Positions 7,104-14,325 of a stretch of DNA of 14,357 nt are shown one piece after another. The number at the start of each line of letters is the position of its first letter. Positions within the stretch are counted from its first letter, which is position 1. The stretch comes from Bacteroidota bacterium. Its GTDB lineage: Bacteria > Bacteroidota > Kryptoniia > Kryptoniales > JAKASW01. The stretch is from NCBI GenBank assembly GCA_021785235.1, contig JAJYGB010000374.1:1-14357 (forward strand), read 5' to 3'. Both the position numbers and the translations under genes were made by a program. The notes under the pieces are model-generated. The model had not been told where the DNA came from. It saw nothing but the letters and a program-made list of their open reading frames with translations, and made no database searches.

Positions 7104-8185
7104 TGGTTGCTCGGTATATATCGCGCGCCGCCCGAAAGGTTCCTGCGGCGCTCAAGGTCTTCCTGGCTATTGCCGTTCTTTGCACGGCCGCCGTCGCCCA
7201 GGAGACACGGTACCCGATAGAGGTGGAGGGGAAATTCGGGTTCATAGATTCAACAGGCCGCGTCGTCGTTCCGCCGGTCTACAAGGCTCCACTCCAATTT
7301 TCGGAAGGATTTGCCGAAGTGACGCTCGTGTCTTTCTTCTGGTGGTATTACAGGCATGTCGGCTACCTGGGCGTAAGGGGCGACACGGCGATCGACACGG
7401 GATACCAGGAAGGTGGAAGATTTTCGGATGGGCTCGCGAGAGTTAGAACCAGCGTTCTCTTTGGCGGCGGGGAGTGGGGCTTCATCGATACCGCCGGCCG
7501 CGAAGTGATCAAGCCATCTTTCTACGGTGCCGGAGACTTTCATGACGGCAGGGCTCGTGTGGAGAACAGTTCCGGATTCCTTTGGCTTGGGCAAGTCAGG
7601 AAGTACGGCTTCATCGATAGGACCGGCCGGCTTCTGACAGGTTTCATATACGACGGCGCCGGAGATTTTTCCGGGGGCATGGCAAACGTCACCGTCGATG
7701 GTAAACGCGGGTTCATCGATACTACCGGAAAGCTTGTTGTCGGGTACAACTACGAAAGGGTGGGATTATTCTCATGCGGCCTGGCGCCCGTGGAACGCAG
7801 CGGAAAATGGGGATACATAAACGCGCGAGGTGAAGAGGTAATCCCCCGGCAATATGAAGAGGCGAGATCTTTCATGGACGGGATCGCGCTGGTCATGCAA
7901 AAAGGAGTATGGGAATTTATAACCACATCCGGCGACAGAGCGTTCAGCCTGCGGTTTGAAGACGCGCTCGGTTTCAGCGAGGGACTGGCTGCGGTGATGG
8001 TTGGGGGACGCTGGGGCTACGCGGACACGTCGGGTACGTTTGTGATCGAGCCGCAGTTTGCAGCCGCCGAGCCCTTTTACCAAGGTCTTGCAGCTGTCGA
8101 GACAGCCTCCCAACGCGGCTATATCGATCGTGAAGGGAAATTCGTGTGGAGCACGCGCAAACCGCGTTACTCCGTCTCCAAGTAA
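7103..8185 (+). CDS. Secreted WG-repeat protein (nine repeats)
   Basis: This 360-residue protein is made almost entirely of WG repeats (KWGFID-type units of about 33 residues). An N-terminal signal peptide has a basic region (residues 4-12), a hydrophobic core PAALKVFLAIAVL and a predicted signal peptidase I cleavage after AVA (residue 32, before QET). About nine repeats follow from residue 43. Their starts read GKFGFID, RHVGYLG, GEWGFID, RKYGFID, GKRGFID, GKWGYIN, GVWEFIT, GRWGYAD and QRGYID, and each usually continues to a GxV/I-x-P turn and an FSxGLAxV strand. WG-repeat proteins are common in Bacteroidota and their function is mostly unknown, with beta-rich repeat architecture expected. 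No T9SS tail is present, so a periplasmic location is likely. The ATG at 7103 was chosen for the signal peptide. The frame is open upstream into the glycosyltransferase gene, but that part looks non-coding. The protein lies directly before gyrA, an odd position. Confidence 0.88.
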   Translation: MVARYISRAARKVPAALKVFLAIAVLCTAAVAQETRYPIEVEGKFGFIDSTGRVVVPPVYKAPLQFSEGFAEVTLVSFFWWYYRHVGYLGVRGDTAIDTGYQEGGRFSDGLARVRTSVLFGGGEWGFIDTAGREVIKPSFYGAGDFHDGRARVENSSGFLWLGQVRKYGFIDRTGRLLTGFIYDGAGDFSGGMANVTVDGKRGFIDTTGKLVVGYNYERVGLFSCGLAPVERSGKWGYINARGEEVIPRQYEEARSFMDGIALVMQKGVWEFITTSGDRAFSLRFEDALGFSEGLAAVMVGGRWGYADTSGTFVIEPQFAAAEPFYQGLAAVETASQRGYIDREGKFVWSTRKPRYSVSK

Positions 8186-8226
8186 TCCGGAAATTTTTTG
8201 AAAACCCTACACACCAGGATTAAGAC

Positions 8227-10719
8227 ATGTCTTTGAACGAAAAACTAGTACCGGTCGACATAGAAGACGAGATAAAAGGCTCGTACATAGACTACGCGAT
8301 GTCCGTCATCGTGGCGCGGGCGCTCCCCGACGTGCGCGACGGGCTCAAGCCGGTACACAGGAGAGTCCTCTTCGGTATGTCCGAGCTCGGGCTTGAATAC
8401 AACAAGCCGTACAAGAAGAGCGCGAGGATCGTCGGAGAGGTGCTCGGAAAATATCATCCGCACGGCGATACAGCGGTATACGACACGCTCGTCAGGATGG
8501 CGCAGGATTTCTCCATGCGGTATCCGCTCGTCGACGGGCAGGGGAACTTCGGATCCATCGACGGCGACTCTCCGGCCGCCATGCGTTACACAGAGGCGAG
8601 GATTTCCCGTATCGCCGGAGAAATGCTCCGCGACCTGGAGAAGAACACGGTAAACTTCGCGCCCAACTTCGACGAGTCGCTGAAGGAACCGCTTGTGCTT
8701 CCGTCCCTGGTCCCGAACCTTCTCGTGAACGGCGCCAGCGGTATCGCTGTGGGAATGGCGACGAACATACCGCCGCATAACCTCAGCGATACGGTGGACG
8801 CGATCGCGAACCTGATAAAGAACCCCGATATGCCGATCGAGAAGCTGATAAAAATCCTGAAGGCGCCGGACTTCCCGACGGGCGGCATCATATTCGGGTA
8901 CGAGGGAGTTAAGGAGGCTTATATGACGGGGCGCGGCAGGATCGTACTCCGCGCGAAAGCCAACATCGAGACCCTCAAGAACGGAAGAGTAAACATCATC
9001 ATCACGGAGGTGCCGTACCAGGTTAACAAGGCAAACCTCATCGAGAAGATCGCCGACCTCGTCAGGGAAAAGAAGCTCGAGGACATATCGGACATCCGTG
9101 ATGAATCCGACAGGGACGGTATCCGCGTCGTCATAGAACTGAAGAGAGATTCCGAGCCGCAGGTTGTACTGAACAATCTCTACAAGCACACGCAGATGCA
9201 GACCACCTTCGGCGTGATAATGCTGGCGCTGGTGGAGGGGATACCGAAGGTCCTCAACCTCAAAGAGGTGATGGAACACTTCATAAACCACCGGCACGAG
9301 GTCGTCGTAAGGAGAACGAAGTATGACCTGGACGCCGCGGAGAAGCGGGCGCACATACTCGAAGGGTACAAGATCGCGCTCGACAACATCGATGAAGTCG
9401 TCCAGCTGATAAAGAAATCCAAAGACCCCGAGACGGCAAGGCTCGCGTTGATGAAGCGATTCAAATTGAGCGAGATACAGGCAAGGGCAATCCTGGCGCT
9501 GACGCTGCAGAGGCTCACCGGTCTGGAGAGAAAGAAGATAGAAGACGAGTACCGGGAGACGATCAAGCTGATCGAGAGACTCCGCGCCATACTTGCCAGC
9601 AAGACGATGAGGATGGACATTATCCGCGATGAACTCCTGGAGCTGAAGAAGAACTTCGGGGACGAGCGGCGCACCGAGATCATCGAGAAGGCGTCCGAGT
9701 TCAGCATCGAGGACATGATTGCTGAAGAAGACGTAGTCATTACGATCACGCATAACGGCTTCATCAAACGCTACCCGGTAAGCGGGTACAGGCGACAGAG
9801 CCGCGGCGGAAAGGGAATCACCGCTCAGTCGACGCGCGAGGACGATTTTGTCGAGCATATGTTCATCGCCTCCACGCACCAGTACATTCTCTTCTTCTCC
9901 GACAAGGGACGCGCCTACTGGCTTAAGGTGCATGAAGTTCCGGAAGGCGGAAGAGTCTCGCGTGGAAGGTCCATCGTCAACCTGATCGGCAAAATGCCTG
10001 ACGAGGAGATCACGGCGTTCCTCCCCGTGAAAGACTTCGGCGAAGATTTGAACGTGACGATGGTAACGAAGCGCGGAAACGTGAAGAAGGTGGCGCTGAA
10101 TGAATTCTCGAACCCGAGAAAGGTCGGCATAATCGCCATCGGACTCGACAAGGGCGACCGCCTGATCGACGCGTGGCTTACCAACGGCAAGCAGGATATT
10201 ATCATGGGGAGCAAGAACGGAATGTCTCTCCGATTTAACGAGAAAGATGTCCGCCCGATGGGCCGGAACGCGCGCGGCGTCAAAGGAATGAACCTTTCCA
10301 AGGGTGACGAAGTGATCGGCATGATCGTCATCAGCAGACCGGGCGCGAGCGTACTAGTGGTTACCGACAAGGGCTTCGGAAAGAGAAGCGAGGTCGGAGA
10401 ATACACGCTTCGCCACCGCGGTGGAAAGGGAATCTTCACCGTGAAGACGGGAGACAAGAACGGAAAACTCCTGTCCATCAAGGAAGTCATCGATAACGAC
10501 GACATCATGATCGTCACCACGAAAGGCTTCCTGATTCGACAGCACGTCAAGGACATTCGTCTTGCCGGCAGGAACACCCAGGGAGTCCGGTTAATACGCC
10601 TGCAAGGGAGCGACATGATCGCTGCCGTGGCACGTGTTCTCGCAGAAGAAGACGGAGAGTCCAACGGAAACACACCCACCGATAACCAGGGCGACCTGTT
10701 CGAGGAAGAGGATAAATAG
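8227..10719 (+). CDS. gyrA: DNA gyrase subunit A
   Basis: This is the breakage-reunion subunit of gyrase. The 830 residues have the N-terminal signature [20 protein letters not shown] and a quinolone-resistance region [10 protein letters not shown]. The catalytic tyrosine is Tyr121 in AMRYTEAR. A central coiled-coil/tower segment is followed by the C-terminal beta-pinwheel. The GyrA box, needed for DNA wrapping, appears as QSRGGKG (524-530) and marks this as GyrA rather than ParC. Further pinwheel blades show degenerate copies ([22 protein letters not shown]). The tail is acidic (ending EEEDK), as in many GyrA proteins. Thr82 and Asp86 correspond to E. coli Ser83 and Asp87; Thr occurs natively at the first site in some species, so resistance cannot be inferred. 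The start follows AGGA (8216-8219). It is separated from gyrB only by the two accessory genes. Confidence 0.98.
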   Translation: MSLNEKLVPVDIEDEIKGSYIDYAMSVIVARALPDVRDGLKPVHRRVLFGMSELGLEYNKPYKKSARIVGEVLGKYHPHGDTAVYDTLVRMAQDFSMRYPLVDGQGNFGSIDGDSPAAMRYTEARISRIAGEMLRDLEKNTVNFAPNFDESLKEPLVLPSLVPNLLVNGASGIAVGMATNIPPHNLSDTVDAIANLIKNPDMPIEKLIKILKAPDFPTGGIIFGYEGVKEAYMTGRGRIVLRAKANIETLKNGRVNIIITEVPYQVNKANLIEKIADLVREKKLEDISDIRDESDRDGIRVVIELKRDSEPQVVLNNLYKHTQMQTTFGVIMLALVEGIPKVLNLKEVMEHFINHRHEVVVRRTKYDLDAAEKRAHILEGYKIALDNIDEVVQLIKKSKDPETARLALMKRFKLSEIQARAILALTLQRLTGLERKKIEDEYRETIKLIERLRAILASKTMRMDIIRDELLELKKNFGDERRTEIIEKASEFSIEDMIAEEDVVITITHNGFIKRYPVSGYRRQSRGGKGITAQSTREDDFVEHMFIASTHQYILFFSDKGRAYWLKVHEVPEGGRVSRGRSIVNLIGKMPDEEITAFLPVKDFGEDLNVTMVTKRGNVKKVALNEFSNPRKVGIIAIGLDKGDRLIDAWLTNGKQDIIMGSKNGMSLRFNEKDVRPMGRNARGVKGMNLSKGDEVIGMIVISRPGASVLVVTDKGFGKRSEVGEYTLRHRGGKGIFTVKTGDKNGKLLSIKEVIDNDDIMIVTTKGFLIRQHVKDIRLAGRNTQGVRLIRLQGSDMIAAVARVLAEEDGESNGNTPTDNQGDLFEEEDK

Positions 10720-10723
10720 CTGC

Positions 10724-10743
10724 TGGCTCATAGCTCATAGCCA
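10724..10743. repeat. Tandem CTCATAG within an inverted repeat just after gyrA
   Basis: TGGCT and AGCCA (10724-10728 and 10739-10743) pair across a loop containing two adjoining CTCATAG units. It starts 5 nt after the gyrA stop. Its repeat character suggests it could be one copy of a dispersed intergenic sequence, which this window alone cannot test. Confidence 0.45.
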
Positions 10744-10775
10744 ATTAGGCTAAAAGAAAACGAGGTTCATCCAGG

Positions 10776-10795
10776 GCGGCGTGGAGACACGCCGC
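10776..10795. terminator. Strong hairpin downstream of gyrA, possible terminator without a U-tract
   Basis: GCGGCGTG and CACGCCGC form a perfect 8-bp stem around a GAGA (GNRA-type) loop, 57 nt after the gyrA stop. The following bases (TTGACC) are not a U-tract, so it is not a classical intrinsic terminator. It may protect the 3' end of the message or contribute to termination in another way. Confidence 0.35.
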
Positions 10796-10960
10796 TTGAC
10801 CTTCAGAGACATCAGGCCCCGGTTCGGCATATTTTCGTCTTGTTTCTATTCCCGAAAAACGAGCTGGATACTGCATCCACACGGGGACTAACCGCCTCAA
10901 AGCGGAAGTGGGCACCAGCGATCATTTGTCTTCCCATAGTTTTGCGGATTTCTCCTTTTG

Positions 10961-10986
10961 AGCCGTAGGCCCATTAGCCTCCGGCT
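10961..10986. other. 10-bp hairpin with one mismatch
   Basis: AGCCGTAGGC (10961-10970) pairs with GCCTCCGGCT (10977-10986) across the loop CCATTA with one mismatch. A second AGCCG at 11011-11015 could compete for the CGGCT strand, and it is followed by seven T at 11022-11028. This resembles, weakly, an antiterminator/terminator pair. Confidence 0.3.
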
Positions 10987-11057
10987 GACCACAATGCTTC
11001 CTTACCTCCCAGCCGAAGTTGTTTTTTTATGAATCAATGCGGTACCGGACCCGTCTG

Positions 11058-11088
11058 TTGACTTTCCGTAGGCGCGCGGGTAACTTTC
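11058..11088 (+). promoter_or_regulatory. Candidate promoter for the Asp-box gene pair
   Basis: TTGACT (11058-11063) is followed after exactly 17 nt by TAACTTTC (11081-11088). This can be read as a weak sigma-70 pair, or as the Bacteroidota form in which TTG and a TAnnTTTG-like element lie about 20 nt apart (7 of 8 fixed or free positions agree). It would give a 5' leader of roughly 75 nt before the ATG at 11171. Chance matches are easy at this level. Confidence 0.3.
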
Positions 11089-11170
11089 TCCACGGCTCCC
11101 GGGTTCTGGATTAGTGAGGGTAGCGGGAACCGAGCAGGGTATCAGGAATGATAATGTATGGGAGGTCGAG

Positions 11171-12469
11171 ATGAAGAAGCATCTTGTTCTGGGTATTATT
11201 CTTTTTTTGTTTTGTTCGGCCGGCGCCGGGCGCGCGTTTGCCCAGTGGTCGCCTATCTCTATGCTGAAGTACGCCCGCATAACCGGCATACTCATCCTCA
11301 ATGACACTACCGTCTTTGCAGGAGGATTCAGCGGACCATTCGTTAAATCGACTGATGCCGGCGTTAGCTGGACCCAGGTCGTGCCGAACGGGATGGGGAC
11401 CGATTCCATTTTTACACTCGATAATTGCGGCGGTTACCTGTATGCCGGGACAAGAGCGCCTGCAAGCGTTTACCTCTCTTCGGACAACGGTAATTCGTGG
11501 AATGTAGCCGGGGAGGGCTTTCCGGCCGGCACCAACGTCAACGGCATGACATATCTCGACGGCGTAACTTACGCCGCCACCAATTTCGGAGTGTTCGGAT
11601 CTAAGGACCATGGCACTACCTGGACGAAGGATTCGGTTGGACTGATTCTCGGAGAACCGGGCTATTCAGCCGCCGTTATATATGGCACAATCGGAATTAC
11701 GTCCGCGGGAGGCGATCTCTACACACTTGCAGCCGTTACTGGACGAGGTGTATACAAGACGCCGACGGACAACATTGCGTGGAAGAACATCGGCCTTGAC
11801 ACACTATCAGGCCTGGCCATTACCTCCCTCGATTCAGACGTGTTCGTGGGAACCGATAAAGGGGTGTTCATGTATGGCGGGAATTCCACATGGCTGAGCA
11901 GGAGCAAAGGACTTCCGTTCTCCGACACAACCAGCGTGACATCCATATTGTTTGCCCAGTACGACAGTCTCCTTTTCGCTTATCTTGAGCTCAGCTCGCA
12001 GACTTATTACGGTCACGAACTGTACCTGACGACGGACAGGGGGGAGTCATGGTTGAAGGTTGATGTTTCGGGCCTGGCAACGACCGCGATCAGCGCCATC
12101 GCGGCCAATCACAAATACCTCTTCGCGGGGACGCAGAGCGGCGCTTACTTGATTCCGATCACCGACATCGTCACCTCTGTTGACGGAGGGAGCCTGCGGC
12201 AGCCGGCGACCTTCTCCTTGAGCCAGAACTATCCGAACCCGTTCAACCCGACGACGGTTATTACGTTCACGGTTCGGAGTTCGGGGTTCGTAAGTTTGAC
12301 AGTGTACGATGTACTCGGCGCGAAAGTGGCTACGCTGGTCGACGGACGTCAAAGTGCCGGAACACACTCTGTCGTCTTTAACGGTTCGAAGTATGCGAGC
12401 GGAGTTTACTTTTATCGACTGACTGCCCCCGGCGTTAACATGGTGAGGAAGATGTTGCTTGAAAAATAG
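11171..12469 (+). CDS. Secreted Asp-box (BNR-like) beta-propeller protein with T9SS type A sorting domain
   Basis: This is a 432-residue exported protein. The signal peptide has KK at residues 2-3, a hydrophobic core and predicted cleavage after AFA (residue 24, before QWSP). The middle shows Asp-box motifs (S/T-x-D-x-G-x-T/S-W), seen as STDAGVSW, SSDNGNSW, SKDHGTTW and TTDRGESW, alternating with short GVY/GVF-type strands. This is typical of sialidase-like or Ycf48/sortilin-like propellers. The last ~90 residues are a T9SS sorting domain: QNYPNPFNPTT (from residue 352), LTVYDVLGAKVATLVDG, SGVYFYRL and the basic end VRKMLLEK. Such domains direct passage through the outer membrane by the type IX system. 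Enzymatic activity cannot be claimed from Asp-boxes. GGGAGGT (11160-11166) sets the ATG at 11171; an in-frame GTG at 11114 would bury the signal peptide. It is probably co-transcribed with its paralogue 41 nt downstream. Confidence 0.9.
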   Translation: MKKHLVLGIILFLFCSAGAGRAFAQWSPISMLKYARITGILILNDTTVFAGGFSGPFVKSTDAGVSWTQVVPNGMGTDSIFTLDNCGGYLYAGTRAPASVYLSSDNGNSWNVAGEGFPAGTNVNGMTYLDGVTYAATNFGVFGSKDHGTTWTKDSVGLILGEPGYSAAVIYGTIGITSAGGDLYTLAAVTGRGVYKTPTDNIAWKNIGLDTLSGLAITSLDSDVFVGTDKGVFMYGGNSTWLSRSKGLPFSDTTSVTSILFAQYDSLLFAYLELSSQTYYGHELYLTTDRGESWLKVDVSGLATTAISAIAANHKYLFAGTQSGAYLIPITDIVTSVDGGSLRQPATFSLSQNYPNPFNPTTVITFTVRSSGFVSLTVYDVLGAKVATLVDGRQSAGTHSVVFNGSKYASGVYFYRLTAPGVNMVRKMLLEK

Positions 12470-12497
12470 CGGTATTGTAAGGATGGGACGGCATTTG

Positions 12498-12504
12498 AAA
12501 GGAG
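12498..12504 (+). promoter_or_regulatory. Ribosome binding site deciding the start of the second Asp-box gene
   Basis: AAAGGAG touches the in-frame ATG at 12505 directly, which would leave no spacer. It lies 6 nt from the ATG at 12511, the normal distance. Translation therefore most likely begins at 12511. Confidence 0.7.
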
Positions 12505-12510
12505 ATGCAG

Positions 12511-13908
12511 ATGAGAACGACGAAACTCGCAATAGGTGCCGTTGTAATACTCTTGTTTAGCATTACGGAAGTGCAGGCACAATGGAGTCCGACCGGCTTC
12601 ATAGATAGTGTGGGGATCAACGCAACAACGACTATAGGTTCGAAGGTCTTTGTTGCAGGGGGAAGTCCAGGATCCCAACCGGTGCCCTTGGTCTCGAAAC
12701 GTCGTACTGCTGAAGACGGGACCGATGAGATAGGCTCCGTTATTCGCGGAACATCCGCAGGAGCGACGAGCGAAGCCATGGAACCCTTAGGTACCGGAGT
12801 ATATTTGTCGACAGATAGCGGTGCCACATGGCGGTCGGCGGGACTTAAGGATACAGTTGTAGTAGCGCTCGCGTCGGTTGGAAAGGATCTATTCGCGGCA
12901 ACGAGATTTGGGGGCGTGCTGCGATCTACGGACGACGGTGCAGATTGGGACAACACGGGAATCGGGCTGGTATACTATATGGCTTCATTTGCGGTAGACA
13001 CGAGTTCAAACGGCGGGGTGAACATTTACGCCGCAAGAGATAACGAGCTTTTTGAATCTTCGGATACAGGTTCAACATGGACGAAAGTCGGCAGCGGTTT
13101 GCCGGGGACCGGTGGCGCTGTTACCGCGCTCGCGGCAAGCGGACCGATTCTATTCGCGGCAACCTCGACAGAGCCCATTGGTTCCTTCAATGGTCTCTAT
13201 AAATCTACAGACTACGGCGCAGATTGGAGTGTCATTGACACAATTCCTACAGGCCAATCGATTGCCATAGTAGGCGATGACATTTATGTGGCGACGGATG
13301 GAGGATTCTATCTTTCTACTGACGGTGGAACAACCTGGTCGACGGAGGATGGCAAAATCGGTTTCAATTCGATTAAGGTCATCAGAAATAATATATTAGC
13401 CGGAACATCGGATGGGATATACCGTTCAATTGACTATGGCCTAACTTGGACTCAAGTCGGACTAAATGACTCTACAGGATCCGATGTTGGCATGTTAAGC
13501 TTGACGCCGGGTCTTATATTCGCTGCTTACGGGAATCACTATCATGGAGATTTGCCGCAGCTGTTCCTCGGTCCGGGTAGTAACGTGGCGCTTGCACCTA
13601 TCTCGGAACTCACCTCGGTTGATGAGCCGGTGCCTACCGTTCCCGATGGATACGCACTCTTTCAGAACTATCCTAATCCGTTCAACCCGACAACGGTCAT
13701 CAGCTATCAGCTTTCATCGGCAAGCGAAGTGAGTGTGAGAGTCTATGACATACTCGGCAGGGCGGTGGAAACCCTTGTGAATGAGAGGCAGGGCGCGGGA
13801 AGCCATTGGATCACATTCGACGGAAGTCGTCTGCCGAGCGGAGTGTATTTTTACAGGTTGCGGGCTGGAGACTACACAAGGATTATGAAGATGATTCTGT
13901 TGAAGTAG
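12511..13908 (+). CDS. Secreted Asp-box beta-propeller protein with T9SS type A sorting domain (paralogue)
   Basis: This is a 465-residue exported protein, paralogous to the gene before it. The signal peptide ends VQA (residue 23) and the mature protein starts QWSPTG, echoing QWSPIS in the neighbour. Six Asp-box motifs are visible: STDSGATW, STDDGADW, SSDTGSTW, STDYGADW, STDGGTTW and SIDYGLTW. They are spaced through about residues 95-330 and fit a multi-blade propeller. A T9SS sorting domain follows (QNYPNPFNPTT from residue 385, VRVYDILGRAVETLV, SGVYFYRL, end IMKMILLK). Residues about 51-93 form an insertion between the first propeller strand and GVYLSTDSG that the paralogue lacks. It is polar and contains a basic KRR. 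Substrate or partner is unknown; surface exposure is inferred from the sorting domain. The gene is followed by a strong terminator, so the pair probably ends a transcript. Confidence 0.9.
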   Translation: MRTTKLAIGAVVILLFSITEVQAQWSPTGFIDSVGINATTTIGSKVFVAGGSPGSQPVPLVSKRRTAEDGTDEIGSVIRGTSAGATSEAMEPLGTGVYLSTDSGATWRSAGLKDTVVVALASVGKDLFAATRFGGVLRSTDDGADWDNTGIGLVYYMASFAVDTSSNGGVNIYAARDNELFESSDTGSTWTKVGSGLPGTGGAVTALAASGPILFAATSTEPIGSFNGLYKSTDYGADWSVIDTIPTGQSIAIVGDDIYVATDGGFYLSTDGGTTWSTEDGKIGFNSIKVIRNNILAGTSDGIYRSIDYGLTWTQVGLNDSTGSDVGMLSLTPGLIFAAYGNHYHGDLPQLFLGPGSNVALAPISELTSVDEPVPTVPDGYALFQNYPNPFNPTTVISYQLSSASEVSVRVYDILGRAVETLVNERQGAGSHWITFDGSRLPSGVYFYRLRAGDYTRIMKMILLK

Positions 13909-13937
13909 AATCCTCGTCAGAAGTTGCGGGTTTGCGA

Positions 13938-13968
13938 GAGGCGATGCGATGGCGTCGCCTCTTTTTTT
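13938..13968 (+). terminator. Intrinsic (Rho-independent) terminator of the Asp-box gene pair
   Basis: GAGGCGATGC (13938-13947) and GCGTCGCCTC (13952-13961) form a 10-bp stem with one T-G wobble around a GATG loop. Seven T follow immediately (13962-13968). It begins 30 nt after the stop of the second Asp-box gene. This is a textbook intrinsic terminator. Confidence 0.9.
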
Positions 13969-13970
13969 GA

Positions 13971-14325
13971 AACCGTCGCTTCATCCTCCAGATCTCAGCG
14001 TCGAATGCAATTCCCCAAAGTGTCCCCGGCGTCTTCGTCTCGACCGACAGCGGCTTGGGAGGCGTCGAAAATATGACCGCGCTCGCGACGGACGATCCGG
14101 CCCAATACGCAGCCGTGTTTGACGGGGGTCCGTCGTTCGGAAGTCAGGCCAAGATAAAACTCTTAAAAAGCGCTGACAGTTCCTTGACAATTCTATCCGA
14201 CCCCGGGGCCATTATTCTGTCAAAATATCTGGATTCGATGACACGAACATGTTCCCCGGCCGCAGCGAGTCGCTAAGAGTCGTGCAGGACCGGTGGAACA
14301 CTAACATCCCAAAAGGAGCTGGTTC
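13971..14325 (+). pseudogene. Probable decayed Asp-box gene fragment
   Basis: One frame is open from 13971 to the TAA at 14274-14276 without a credible start or ribosome site. It reads GVFVSTDSGLGG, then MTALATDD and KLLKSADSSLTI. These resemble an Asp-box propeller unit (GVF-x-STDxG; KSxDxGxTW) with key residues lost, including the Trp and the second Gly of the second box. A second frame, open from 14177, reads DTNMFPGRSESLRVVQDRW and runs to a TGA (14327-14329) that overlaps the next ATG. Together this fits a gene tail broken by a frameshift around 14230. The similarity to the two intact neighbours suggests a third paralogue that decayed. Codon bias alone could produce part of this. If it is not a relic, the stretch is simply intergenic and holds the promoter of the next gene, which I cannot identify. 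Confidence 0.4.

Larger units (their letters stand above)
10720..11170. other. Structured non-coding region between gyrA and the Asp-box genes
   Basis: This 451-nt stretch has no gene I can support. It holds a tandem CTCATAG motif inside a TGGCT/AGCCA inverted repeat (10724-10743), a perfect 8-bp hairpin (10776-10795), a TGGAT/ATCCA hairpin (10865-10879), CCGC/GCGG (10892-10905) and a 10-bp near-perfect hairpin (10961-10986). A run of seven T follows at 11022-11028. I tried to match tRNA, tmRNA, RNase P, SRP RNA and common riboswitches by eye and found none. It must hold the end of the gyrA transcript and the promoter of the downstream pair. A dispersed intergenic repeat or an unrecognised RNA is possible. 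Confidence 0.5.

Noticed and set aside
8461..8487. Thr82 of GyrA (E. coli Ser83 position) as a quinolone-resistance mutation
   Set aside because: Thr is native at this site in some species and Asp86 is intact; resistance cannot be read from this.
8245..9933. Long minus-strand ORF (562 codons) opposite gyrA
   Set aside because: It is a codon-bias shadow of gyrA, with no domain, no ribosome site and full overlap of a certain gene.
11171..12469. Calling the Asp-box protein a sialidase
   Set aside because: Asp-boxes occur in many non-enzymatic propellers, and no sialidase catalytic arginine/tyrosine arrangement (for example an FRIP motif) is visible.
14184..14189. TTGACA as a -35 box for the last gene
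   Set aside because: No acceptable -10 element lies 16-18 nt downstream; the best AT-rich hexamer is 23 nt away.
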